Position numbers and translations under genes: made by a program. From assembly GCA_036346225.1 (NCBI GenBank), contig JARFIW010001491.1:1116001-1180000 (forward strand): a stretch of 64,000 nucleotides of DNA, given 5' to 3'. The stretch comes from Platerodrilus igneus. Lineage: Eukaryota; Arthropoda; Insecta; Coleoptera; Lycidae. Below the pieces are notes generated by a model that saw only the letters and a list, made by a program, of their open reading frames with translations, was not told the origin of the DNA and did not search any database. Each line of letters opens with the position of its first letter. Within the stretch, counting starts at the first letter, position 1. This document shows, piece by piece, positions 33,680 to 44,905 of this stretch.

Positions 33680-35512
33680 CTGTGATAAGGGGTTGCTTAA
33701 GGGTGCACGTTATAGTGAAGGTCGTTCGGGAATGAGTAATTAGAATTGTCAGCAGAAAACTACACTTATTTAAGGAGATAATTAAGAAATAGACATAGTT
33801 TGTAGATAGTAAGTAGTCAACATCCTGTATATAGAGTATAGATAGTTTTTGGGCGACGCAGGTAAACATAGGAAGACGCATAGTTGGCGTAGGAATGAGA
33901 AATACATTCATTAAGTAGATAGAAAATATTAAATACTCTGTAGATAAAGTTTAGTTAATTTAGGTAAAACAAATAAGGATATTTTTCAGTGGAGGCACGC
34001 GTATATTGGGAAATGAATGATAAAGTGTAATTAGACACGCATTTAGAAGAAGAGTTCCAGACGATTAAATTAATACGGATATAGAAATAGAGTTCAGGTA
34101 GTTAATATAAATGCGTACAAAGATCTAACCATTTTGATAAGAGAAATGATTAAAAATTGCGTGAATCGCATGTAAACATGGAAATTTAAAGTCGGGTTGC
34201 ATCAGTTGTTTATAGAAAAGCAAGTAATCTATCAAAATACAGCATGTTGATAATAAAAGACAGCTGCGGGCAGGTTGTGATTATGGGAAAACGTGGAGCA
34301 TTACATCAGAAACTGATCCAAATAAAATTATTTGATTGGTCAGAGACAAGCGACGAGTTCTAGACCAAACCCACGGATGGAGTGGGAATTCGAGATTATA
34401 TTAGCAAGCACCTTGATAAGAAAGTCAGTTTTGAACTCAATGAAGGCCGAAGTGCATTGCCATTAGACAAAGTATTACGTAATAAGTATAAAAGTGAAAA
34501 ATAAAATGAGTGCGAATATGAAGATTACAATTACCGTTTAAACGTAAGTACGTTTTTAATGAATTTATTGTAAACTAAGACATAAAAATAATAGGGTTTC
34601 GAGGTCTGAGGGAAATAGACTAGGATTCTGATGTTAAGAAAAAAATACAGTAATGCAATTTAAATGCCAAGGAGAAAAGAAGAATAATACAATCTTGAAG
34701 TACAGGGATGAAACAAACTACAATTTTAAGTCTGGGGCAAGAATGATAAAAGTCTAAGTTTGAAGAATTGAAATAAATTGGGGTATATAATTTAATGGTG
34801 GTGATCCATAGTGTAATAATTTGAATGGAATCCAGAATTGGGGAAGATCATTTTTATTGGAAGCGTCGATGTGAAAAAGGTAAAACCAGGTCAGAATTTT
34901 AGTTATAAGACATTTGTTTTTCTATATGAATTTTTATTTTATTTTTAATATTGAATTTGCTAAATATGATATGCTTGTGAAGAAGTCAACAAAAGAGGTT
35001 GCATACGCATTGAATGAGTAATATGAAAACAGGTTTAGAATATTCTACGCTTTGTTGGTAAAGATAATAAATTTTCTTTGGTGACTTTGGGTTTTTGAGT
35101 ACATACTAAATGGTTGTTAATAAATGAAATTTATAAGAAATGTATTACAAATAATTTCAAAAGCTGTACATAACATATTGGTTTCATTATATAGAATCTA
35201 AATTTACTGAATTTTATAATTGCAAATAAATGCTAGCCGAGGTCATAAGATTTAAATAGTATAAAGGCGGAGCCACAAGTTGAATAGGAAAGTGATAACC
35301 CGCAAGGCGGTAACGTATCGAATTTTGCCATTGGTAGATAGAGTTGTTTAAAGATAAAGTCCAGTTGATAGCAACATTAAGAAAACAGCTGGAGGAGGAG
35401 ATAATTACACTTAATCGTGAATATTAAAATGGTGGTCCAATAATTTAGAATTCATAGCAAAATAAATAATGCAGCTCAACGTAGGGGCATGATAATTCTT
35501 CGAATACCATAG

Positions 35513-35516
<4 letters not shown>
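33675..35516. mobile_element. Candidate non-autonomous element with short inverted ends in TA repeats
   Basis: The left end reads TTGCTGTGATAAGG and the reverse complement of the right end reads TTGCTATGGTATTC, so about 10 of the first 12 bases match. Both ends sit directly against TA microsatellites (33627-33674 and 35517-35546). The 1.84-kb interior has no coding frame of note. The end motif is shared with the 167-bp MITE at 14210. Limits and class are inferred from ends only. Confidence 0.45.

Positions 35517-35546
<30 letters not shown>
35517..35546. repeat. (TA)n microsatellite
   Basis: About 30 bp of TA following CCATAGCAA. Confidence 0.95.
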
Positions 35547-35550
<4 letters not shown>

Positions 35551-35699
35551 TTCGAATTGACTTGCACCTTGACGAAGTTTTAGATTACTAAAGCGGGTGA
35601 AACAGTTTGATTGCTCCAATGTGCTAAAGTGCCGAACCAAAGGTTTTACCAAATTGGTGGGGTCTTTTTAGTGAGGAACCAGACTAAAGCAGATCCCCG

Positions 35700-36430
35700 A
35701 AAGAGGACAGCAACACCTTCGGTACTTCGAGAAGCAGAGACCATAGGGGTCGGTATGGCATTCTAAGGCACACTACTGCGATTTGAAAGGCAACAGGAAA
35801 CCACCACAATACCTCCCAAGTACACGGCGTACATAAATTGTAATAAACATGATGGCATTGTCTGGCAGTAAAAGATTCCTAAATTAAAATAGTCCCCCAT
35901 TCGGATCTCCAGAAGGGGTCTACTCCGGAATGCTATAGGAAAGTCTAGAATAAGAGTCGGGAACATCTTGCGAGTCGGAGCGTAGAATGTTAGAAGAATG
36001 AAGCAAGTAGGTAATCTAGAAAATTTGAAGATTAAAATGGAGAAGTTGGCACTAGACATAATAAGGATCAGGAAAGTTCGGTGGCCAGAGGCGAAGGATT
36101 TTTTTGGCGTGTAGACTTTAGGGTAATTCATACAAGAGCAGAGGAAGGAAATTTGGGTGTGGGAATAGTTATGCAAAAAAGAAAAGACACTGTAGAAAAT
36201 TACTTGCAAAAAACGAAAGAGTACTCATGGTTAGATTAGAATCTAAACTGGTAAACACAGTAATAATAAAAGTATACATGCCCACCACTAGCTACGGTGA
36301 TGAAGAGGTAGAATCGATCTACAAAGATATCGAAGACATACTAATGCAACATTTAAAAATTTTTGCAATATTATTTGTGGACATTACCGCTACAAATTCA
36401 CTATTTCAGTATTTACTCAACAACGCTTAA
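35700..36430 (+). pseudogene. RTE-type LINE endonuclease remnant
   Basis: From about 35955 the plus strand encodes RVGAWNVRRMKQVGNLENLK followed by IKMEKLALDIIRIRKVRWPE, the N-terminal part of an APE-type endonuclease of the RTE kind, in which WNVRT and a later G-x-SE-x-RW motif are typical. After frame shifts GVGIVMQK near 36156 and the frame from 36227 (MVRLESKLVNTVIIKVYMPT) continue the domain. It ends about 36380, before the catalytic GDFNA region. The upstream 35770-35800 line resembles the unit of the 10130-11180 array. It is 3' truncated with no reverse transcriptase. Confidence 0.65.
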
Positions 36431-36528
36431 TTCCGTTATTGATTTTAGTATTCTTATAGGTTTAATAACTTAACAATTTTTCAAGATACTTTACAATTTT
36501 ACTCAAAATTGCAATCTGCAACGTATTC
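36431..36528. other. Short spacer before the plus-strand LTR
   Basis: No feature recognised. It ends GTATTC directly before the LTR terminus TGTGG. Confidence 0.4.
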
Positions 36529-37218
36529 TGTGGTTTCAGCTGATAACATATTTACAAATCATTTTTACGTGCTCGTAGTTCCTTAACGATAATATCGAAG
36601 GTATTCTTGTTTGGTTGTCCATTCGTGACAGCACAGTCACTTCTTTGGAAGTGAAAGGTCGCTTGCTGTGATTAAACACTCAAGATACCGCCAGAAATTA
36701 AGTTTTCTTGGCGAAGACGTAGAAAAAGATATGTCATGTGATAAAGAGTCGCAGTCCTGATGTTCTGTTTAAAGAGAAAGGTGTTTTGATACCTTAATGA
36801 ATATCAGTAGATAGCAGCGGCTCACATGTTGGTTATAATTTCAGCTTCAAAACGGTTTGTTTGAATATGAAATCAATCTAAATTTATAATAAATTTTATT
36901 ACAGTGCAACTTAGGTTTAATTCATGGAACCTAATAATATAAATTTGGATGCTGTTACATTTGAGTAAAATGGATTTCCTTCCGCATCTAGGAATGCAGT
37001 AAATTGTTTGGTTGACAGATGTATGGTTTAACTTTGATAAACCTACTGACCCAATCTCATGCGGTCGCGGGTCAAAACCCAGTTAGCTAAAAGTCTTTCA
37101 AGAGTTTTCTTTTTCTAAAAGCCGTTTTTCATTCTAACTTTACCCTGGGCTTGTTATTATCGTATAAGAATTCTTGAATTGTTAAATAAAACTTTATTAA
37201 AAATAATTTAACAATACA
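36529..37218 (+). repeat. LTR (plus orientation) of a Ty3/Gypsy family
   Basis: A 690-bp segment starting TGTGGTTTCAGC and ending AACAATACA, so TG...CA. Its left 400 bp match the reverse complement of 62720-63132 and its right part matches the reverse complement of 60676-60862 and 61943-62027, so it is the uninterrupted version of the LTR at 60676-63132. A polyadenylation-like AATAAA occurs near 37185. It is followed one base later by a tRNA-Lys-type primer-binding site. No downstream partner LTR in the same orientation is visible. Confidence 0.8.
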
Positions 37219-37219
37219 C

Positions 37220-37237
37220 TGGCGCCCAACGTAGGGC
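37220..37237 (+). promoter_or_regulatory. Primer-binding site, tRNA-Lys type
   Basis: TGGCGCCCAACGTAGGGC directly after the LTR differs by one base from TGGCGCCCAACGTGGGGC, the tRNA-Lys-complementary site widely used by Gypsy elements and retroviruses. Confidence 0.75.
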
Positions 37238-37791
37238 ACGTGGCGCCCCTTCGCAAGAGGAAAAATTTGAGCAAACAAAACAAAAAAATGTTAAAGACGA
37301 AGAATTGTTCCTTACAAATCTCCGCTATATCAATCATCTAATAACTAACTCTACAACTAACCTAGAAAACAAAGAATGTACATAAAACTACTAACCAAAT
37401 CCAGTTTACTGAAGTCAATAAACAAATCAGGAGGGGTGTAAAAGAGAGTGGGGATAAAATTGAGTGAGTCTGGTAGCTGCGTGAACCATTCGCCATAAAA
37501 GGTTCACATCAGGGAAGTCATGTCCAGTATAAAACTTAATCAGTCAAAGAAACAAATCGAGAAGTCTAACACTCACTAGATGTGTAAGAGTGAATTAAGA
37601 CTAAACTAATTAATAATATAATTAATTAAAAGGAAACAATACGTCTGAATGCAAAACAGTTCAAAACTCTCCATCAAGACATAACATGTTAATAAACATT
37701 TTATAACTATATTAGCCTACTAACTATATTCACCTATCTATACTACCTGCTGTAATGCATTACCAAAACCTGTAGAATAAACTCTTACGCT
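37238..37791 (+). other. Leader of the plus-strand LTR element, cut by the errantivirus insertion
   Basis: About 550 bp with no coding frame. Its last four bases, CGCT, are the left copy of the target duplication of the element at 37792-54215, so this leader was once continuous with 54220 onward. Confidence 0.6.
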
Positions 37792-38339
37792 AGTTAAAGT
37801 TCGGGCCTTTGGAGCTGTGTTTTTAAAAACGTTGATACTTTAACAAAATTTATTTAATATAATTTGTACATAATAACTTTATAAAAAATTAATTAATTGT
37901 ACTGGGCGAGTAGTCTAGGTAGACAACAATGCAAAAGTTGTAATACGCAGACTGACTCGATTGAGTAGCTCAAACAACGAAGTATGGAGTTTGAAGACTG
38001 ACTGCCGGTCCTTGAGCTCCCGGGCTTTTTATAACAACCTGCCCCTCACACGGCTTGTGGGAACTTGCAGATCTCATGTCTGCTTTACACTTTGTTACAA
38101 TGTATCAATCTTAATTCTAAGTAACTGCGGTATGTTGACCGCCTGTGACCTGCCACCTGCAGTATCACTGCCCTCACGGATGCAAAGTTGCATTCCGTTC
38201 TCATGAACTGTCGATAACCTCTCTGGGTTATCCTTGTGTTACAATGTTGCATTGAACTTATACTTTATTTAACAATTTCTAATAATTCCTATTAGATTCA
38301 ATATATCAATATATATAGGTAATTGGGGGATACATAACT
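37792..38339 (-). repeat. 3' LTR of errantivirus-like Gypsy element
   Basis: 548 bp. In the element's sense (minus) it runs AGTTATGTATCC...TTTAACT, the AGTTA...TAACT ends typical of gypsy-group errantiviruses. It differs from the LTR at 53669-54215 by about one substitution (CATTCCG versus CATTCTG) and one T-run length, so the insertion is recent. Next to its 5' side (plus 38340-38349) is CCTCCCACCG, a polypurine tract (CGGTGGGAGG) on the minus strand. Confidence 0.9.
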
Positions 38340-38407
38340 CCTCCCACCGTAAATGAAAAATTAAGGTTTTTCTTAATTTTTAAATACATAAAATACATTA
38401 TTCAATT

Positions 38408-38777
38408 TCATTTAAAATTCATTGTTTCTAAGGGTATACTTATTGTTTCCTTTTTTCTCTTTGTTTCCTTAAATCTAGAACTGTTTCCTTCATTCTTATA
38501 TCTAAGGTACATTTTGTATAATACATACATGATTACAAAAATTATTAAAATGATTAATACAATTGTCCACACACTTATATTATTATAATGTAACTTTGGC
38601 GTTTAGAGTTCATTTAATTGTTCTTTATAACTTTCCACTAATTTCACGGCGTGGTTGAGGTCATCTAAGTCTAGATGCTCTAGCTTCATAGGTTTCTTGA
38701 TTAATTCTTCGTCTTCTTGTTGTATCTTGAATTGTAGTTCCGGTAGGTTTGCAAGTTTCTTTGTTGCTATGGGATCT
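38408..38777 (-). pseudogene. env: Errantivirus-like envelope glycoprotein, C-terminal part
   Basis: The minus strand from the LINE target duplication to a stop at 38408 encodes a short helical ectodomain end (KLEHLDLDDLNHAVKLVESY), an in-frame TAA, then in the same frame a hydrophobic membrane anchor (TIVLIILIIFVIMYVLY) and a basic cytoplasmic tail of about 45 residues. It lies between pol and the 3' LTR, as env does in errantiviruses, whose Env descends from baculovirus F-type fusion proteins. The rest of env is at 46206-46950, on the far side of the inserted LINE, and the frames on the two sides differ. Not functional here. Confidence 0.7.
38765..38777. repeat. Target-site duplication of the LINE, left copy
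   Basis: TGCTATGGGATCT, repeated exactly at 46206-46218. It fixes the LINE limits at 38778 and 46205. Confidence 0.9.
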
Positions 38778-39895
38778 ACTTTCTAGTTGCCGCTTGAAGC
38801 GAGCGGACGTGTTTTTGCCGAGCTCCCGCTTCAGCAATAACAGTAAGTTTTTATCTAGGGTTTATATTATTTATTGTTGTATTATTTTATTTGAAGCTTT
38901 GCTTTTTATTGTGTTTTATTTTTATAATTGTGTGCCATCAAATTTTAAATACAAGGCAGTAAAATAAAAATTTTAAAACAGAATTTAAACTAAATAAAAA
39001 CTAAATAAATCGCGCCTTCTTTGTAATTTAAACCAAATCCGCGTTTTAAAATAAACTAAATAAACCTCGGGTTAATAAAACAAAGGTCTACTCAACTAAT
39101 ACTCAAAAACAATTTCGAAATAACTTAAAAAGGCATTTTTAATAATAAATTTAAAATAAAATCCGCCTAAATCAAGTAAAAAACCGGGTAAAACAACCAA
39201 AAAGTGTGTGAATTTTTTATAGTGCGCGTATAATAAAATAATAACCAAAAAACAAAAATCTAAGCCCTTTTAAATCAAATAAATAATTCAAAAACTGTAA
39301 ATTTTAAAACAATTTTAATATAAATTTTCCGTAATTTAAGTTCACGCGTATTTAAAAGTTCCTTTAAAATCGATTTTGGTGTAATTAAGCGGTGTAACAG
39401 TTACGGGTTGTGCTAGTTACCAAGCGATTAAGTGAAAGGTCATTTCCGGTTACCACATTCCGATTGCGCTCGACCTTATTTTGTTAATTACACATTTAAA
39501 AATAAAGTGTTCTTATTTATAAATTAGATATTTTAATATTTTGAAGTAATTAGTTTATTTAAATTTGATTTGGCGGTTTAAAAATTTAAAATAAATAAAT
39601 AGCGTTCTTTACGGTACATTTTAAATCGAGATATTTTTATTGCGTTAGGAAATTTATTTGATTCTAGTTGTTATTTTGACGCTTAGTGCTTGTTGTATTT
39701 TTGTTAAAATTTGATATTTAATTGGGCGGTTGAAGTTTTAATAAATACAAGGTTGTTTACGGTTCACCTTTAAACAAAACATTTTTATTGGACCAACGTT
39801 TTGCGTTCTTCTAGCGTCGTTCTTTTAGCGTCGTAACGGTTAGGACGTTTTTTGAGCTGCGTTTTAGGTGTCATTTTATTGCTAGTTTTGTCAGC

Positions 39896-41225
39896 ATGGT
39901 GGTCCACCGCGATGAGGAGCCGCTGCCCAGGAGGAAGAGGGCGATCGGTCGGAGTCTGCTAGGTCGGCGGCGGAGGGCGCTGTTGGGGGGAAACAGCTTA
40001 AGGTAGTGCTAAAGGACTTCTTGTTAGAAACTCAGCAGGAGGTACAGGAGGTAGGGAAGGAGCCTGCGTCTGCGGCGGTCGTGTCTGGGGAGTCGGGGCC
40101 TCCCGTGGTGGTTGCGGCGCCAGAATTGCCCTCTACTTCGAGAGCCCAGCGCACGATGTCGACTAGCAGCAACGGTAGCGTTAATGCTAGCGACCTCGAT
40201 GAGCTGGAACTCTTAAAGTTTAGGGTGAGGAAGGCGCACGCTGCCGTCTATGGGAAGGTGCCGACGACCTCCGCCACTATCGTCGTGGAGGATAGGAAGA
40301 TGGTTCGGCACGCCGTGGATGATATCCGTGACGTGACGAACCAACTGATAGGTATGGTTAGGGCACTGCGTCTTTGTTTAGATGGTTCAGGAGAGCAAGT
40401 GTTGTTGGGGAAGTCCGGCGGTGAATTCTGTCGTTTCAGGAGGCCAGAGTCAGGGTGCGTCGGTGCAGCGCAAGGTCTCCTACGCCGCTGCAGCTTCAGG
40501 ATCTGCCCTACGTTTGCTGTAAGGGTCGACGCCAGGCCAGGCCAGAAGGACGACGTGATGACGACCCTGAAGCAGAAGGTCGATCCCGCTCGAGATGGGT
40601 TTGTTGTTGTCGGAGCTCGTAGGACGCGCCGGGGCGGTGTCGTTGTGGAGTGCGCAGGTCGCGACGACGCCAAGAAACTGCAGTTGAAGGTCGGCGGGAA
40701 CTGCAAGGAACTCGTGGCGAAGACCATCGAGAAGAAACGTCCACGGGTCGTTCTTCCGGGGTCGAAGCGGGGATGAAGGCTGAAGAGCTCGTGCGGTTGA
40801 TTGCGAGCCAGAATCCCCGTTTCGGCGATTTGAAGCTAGAAGACCACCTGAGAGAAAGTTCAGGTTTGGCGGAAAGGGCCCTAGAGATCCCTTCGCCAAC
40901 GTAGTCTTCGAAGTGACCCCACACTTCGAAGACGTATATTAGCTGATGCTATTAACCTCAGGTGGCGAAGAGTATGGGCCCGGGACCACTTCTCGATGAC
41001 CCAGTGTTACCGGTGCTACGAGTACGGCCATCGATCGATGGAGTGCAGGAGAAGGTACAGTGGTGCGGTAACTGTGCCGAGGTCGGGCATGAATTCAAGA
41101 ATTGCCGGAAGGCAGTCCCTGCTGTGTGGTTTGCGCTAGGGCAAACGACAGAACTGGCGGTGGCGCGAAGGTCGATACGCGCCACGACGCCAAGTCGAGT
41201 AGATGCCCCACGATGCAACGTCTGA
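39896..41225 (+). pseudogene. LINE ORF1 (gag-like, CCHC zinc knuckles), frameshifted
   Basis: The likely start is ATG at 39896 (MVVHRDEEPLPRRKRAIGR). The frame then shifts, and a long frame to 40776 contains a KLQLKVGGNCKELVAKTIEK block followed by KKRPRVVLPG, the usual pre-knuckle domain of I/R1-group ORF1 proteins. A shift near 40760 leads to MKAEELVRLIASQNPRFGD, another to INLRWRRVWARDHFSMTQ, then CYRCYEYGHRSMEC is the first CCHC knuckle (about 41005-41046). The second, CGNCAEVGHEFKNC (about 41063-41104), is in another frame. ORF1 stops 27 bp before ORF2. The protein would bind the element RNA as an RNP. At least four shifts make it non-functional as assembled. Confidence 0.75.
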
Positions 41226-41252
41226 AGCACGCAATCACACGAAACATCGATT

Positions 41253-44200
41253 ATGGACTGTGAAGATAAAACAAAGTCCATAAGAAGCAAGAAGATTAAA
41301 TTCGCGCAACTAAATCTCGGGAAAGGTAGAGGGCAACAAATAACTTCGTAAAGTTATTCATCGAAAATAATATCGACATCGGGTTTATACAGGAACCGCA
41401 CCTGTATGGCCACAAAATAACAGGTTTTGGGAGGGGTTACCGTCTTAAACGCGAATAGTGAACGACCGCGTAGCGGATAATAATAAATAATGGAACGTGC
41501 GCCGGAATTATATTAAATAATTTATCGAACGAATTTGTAACGACGGCCGAAATCAAATCAGGGGAAAATGCGTTCTATGTAATAAGCGTGTACCTCCCAC
41601 CGGTCGATTCCCGGCGGAAAATCCCCAAACCGAAGACTTGATAAATGAAGTAGATAATATTATTCGTAAAATCGGCAGAAATAAAAATCTAGTCATTGGG
41701 GGAGATTTTAATGCTAAGTCGCCACTATGGGGCAGCCCTATCGAAGACGATAGAGGCTCGCAGGTTGCTGATCTCTTTACGGAATGGGATCTTAGTGTGA
41801 TAAACACTAATGATTTACCTACGTTTGAGACGCATAGAGGCAGCAGTTTTATAGATATTACTGCAGTCTCGCACGAAATGTTAGAAACGATTTGTAATTG
41901 GAAATTAAGGTCGGACGAGGAAACGCTCTCTGATCATAAATTAATAACATGGGACGTTGAAACCAAAACAAGTGCAAACGAGCAGTTAACTGTATTTCCG
42001 CGGTTCTGTAATAAAAAAGCAAATTGGGAGCGATTTAAACAAAAATTTGGCGAAAGTATCCCTGTGCTCGAAAATGAGCTATTTAACTGCCGAGAGGCAG
42101 ACGAAGTAGAAACACTCGCGAAAAATTAAACGACGCGGTGGTAGACGCGTCGTCGTATTCCATGCCGAAAAGAAAACATTTAAAGACAGCGTACCCTGGT
42201 GGACCCGGGAACTAACCACCAAGCGGGCAGAAACGCGTAACCTAAGGCGCCGCTATCAACGCGCCTCGGGAGATATAAGAGAACAACGGAGAATAGAATA
42301 TAATCAAAGTTACCGCGAATATAAAATATTAATAGAAGAAACGCGAACGAATAAATTTAAAGAATTCTGCACGCAAAACTCAGAGAAAGAACCTGGGGAA
42401 CCGCATACCGCGTAATTAGAGGAAAACAACAAAAATCGCGCTCAGTAATATAAAGAAAACAAATGGCGAATACACGGAAGGTTTTAAAACCACAGCGGAA
42501 TATTTACTAGAGAAATTTTTCCCATCGGATAATCCCGAGGGGGATGAAGGGTCGCACGATTTAATACGTCGGGAAGCTGCAAAGGCGCAAGGAACAGGTG
42601 CCGATAAGGCAATCCTAGTTCACGAGGTCGTCAGGGCTCTTAGGAGGATGAACCCTAAGAAGGCACCGGGACATGATGGAATCACTTCAGACGCAGCTCT
42701 GCAGGCGTGCCTGTTAGCCCGTGTGTCTTTGTTGGGTTGTTTAATCTTTGTTTAGAAAGGGGCGTTTTTCCGCGTTGCTGGAAAATCCAGAATGTGAAAT
42801 TTATACCCAAACCTAAAAAGGCGGATGCGTCAGATCCGGGCAGCTATCGTCCAATTAGCTTGCTACCGGTGTTGGGGAAAGTTTTAGATCGTGTTATGAC
42901 TACGCGTGTTGAACACCTAGTGCGAGACAGCGGCGGTTTTAATAACCGACAGTTTGGTTTCGTGGAGGGCAAGTCGACTATCGACGCGTTAGAGTTCGTT
43001 GTCGGGGAAATTAAGCAGGCAAGAGATGCCAAAGAGTACTGTGTCGTTGTTGCTTTGGACATTTCAGGAGCATTTGATGCTGCCTGGTGGCCATTAATCG
43101 TTTGCGAGTTAGATCGTAGGAGTTGTCCGCGAAACTTGATGTCTTTGGTCAAGAGTTATTTCTCGGGGCGATTAGCACAGGTTGAAATTCCGGGTGAAGT
43201 TCTGTCGCGTGAGGTGGAAAGGGATGCCCGCAAGGGTCATGTTCTGGTCCCACATTTTGGAAGTTGTTGTATGAGAGCATCTTTAGGGTCAAGTTGCCCG
43301 CAGGATGCTCAATCGTTGGGTTTGCAGATGACACACTTTTAATTGTAAGATCGAGATTGTTAATGGATATGCGCACAAAACCGAACGAGGCGCTTAATAA
43401 ATTACACGAATGGTCGCAGGCGGTAAAATTAAAATTTAACACGGCGAAGTCAGAGGCGCTTTATTTCGGCACGAAACCAGGACAGAGACCTCCTAGGTTA
43501 GAGCTAGGAGGAGAAAATCCCGTTTAAAGATTGTATTACCTACCTCGGCGTCAAGATCGACAATAAATTAAATTGGAAAGCGCACGTACAATACGTAAAA
43601 AGTAAGGGCGGCGAAATATCAAATAAAATGATGGCGGCGGCTAAAATAAAGTGGGGTTTCAGGGGCGAATCGCTGAGGACGGTTTATGCCGGAGCAATTG
43701 AGCCGGCAATACTGTACGCAGCTTCTGTATGGGCAGAAGGTTGTAAAGTCCGGGAGATGCGTCAATTGACGAGCGTACAACACATAACCGCGGTAAAAGC
43801 GGCGAGGGCGTACAGGACCACCTCCACGGAGGCTGTCCTGGTGATCAGTAGGTCTCTCCCTATCGAATATGTCGTTAGGGAGATTAGAGATAGACGATTA
43901 ATAAATATAGGAAAAGGGCGCGAAATTATCGAAGATCTTAATCTTGGTAATAGGGAAATTGCAAGAAAGATTGTTGTATCTGAGTTAGGGCACCCGGCTG
44001 ATATTAGAGGATCGAGTTTGTCGAAGGTGATGAGGACGCGATGGGTATCAGAATTTATACGGACGGTTCACGTATGGACGATGGGCAAGCAGGCGCGGCG
44101 TTTGTCGTGTATAAGCAGGAAAGGGAGGTGTTTCGGTTTCAAACCAAACTCGCGAACTGGTGCACTATCTTCCAGTGCGAATTGGTAGCCATACGAGAGG

Positions 44201-44905
44201 CTATCGATTACGTAATAAACCATACGGGCAGAGACGAGTATTATATAATCAGTGATAGTAAATCGGCGCTAACGGCTTTAACAAACATGAACACCTCGAC
44301 AGATTCCAAGCGGACGTCTGGAGGATAGCGCGTACGGCGCTAGAGTTTCGACGTTTAAAGTTCTGTTGGGTCAGGTCGCACAATGGTAACGTAGGAAACG
44401 ATAGGGCTGACGAATTAGCTAAAGAGGCCGCGACGGGCGACTTTCGAATATCACATTCGTCGATACCGAGGTCTTTAATTAAAAGAAAGCTGCGCGAAAA
44501 ATCAATTCGACAATGGGAAGAGAGGTGGAACAACGCTGCCACGGGCAGGTTGACCCACAAATTCATACCGAGCATAGAAGCCAGAGGTAAGATCGAGGTT
44601 AAGCTCGATCACAAAATGGTGCAGTTGATAACAGGGCACGGCGCCCTGAAGGCGTATTTACAAAGGTTCGGTCTAACCAATAGCGACCGCTGCGAATGCG
44701 GTGAGGGCGCGGAAAGCGCAGAGCACGTGCTCTTCGACTGCCCGCTTGAGGCGGGAAATCGAGGGTTGGCTGATAGCAAACTAGCTATCCTAGGTCTGGC
44801 ATGGCCAAAGAGCCTAGAGGAAGTCGGGAAGTGGTTAACCAGAAGGCGTTCTGGACAGCCTTAAAAGAATTCGCGGGAAGGGTCGCGAGATTAGACAATC
44901 AATGA
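41253..44905 (+). pseudogene. LINE ORF2: APE endonuclease, reverse transcriptase, RNase H, frameshifted
   Basis: ATG at 41253 (MDCEDKTKSIRSKKIKFAQL). The endonuclease shows QLNLGKG, IDIGFIQEPHLYG, VIGGDFNAKSPLWGS near 41695 and SDHKLITWDV near 41930. RT blocks are KKAPGHDGITSDA near 42660, YRPISLLPVLGKVLDRVM near 42845, motif A VVALDISGAFDAAWW near 43050 and FADDTLLIV near 43322. RNase H runs from 44041 with IYTDGS, CELVAIREAIDY, SDSKSALTAL and, after a shift, DRADELAKEAA, so the catalytic acidic residues are all visible. The C-terminus has CECGEGAESAEHVLFDCPL near 44692. It ends TGA at 44903-44905 after several shifts (near 41340, 42120, 43210, 43530, 44330 and 44850). Each domain is intact in sequence but split between frames. 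Confidence 0.8.

Noticed and set aside
33573..33911. 112-codon minus-strand frame
   Set aside because: It crosses a TA microsatellite and the palindrome edge; composition is simple-sequence.
40248..40924. Long minus-strand frames opposite LINE ORF1
   Set aside because: They are antisense to a GC-rich, frameshifted gag-like ORF and lack any domain.
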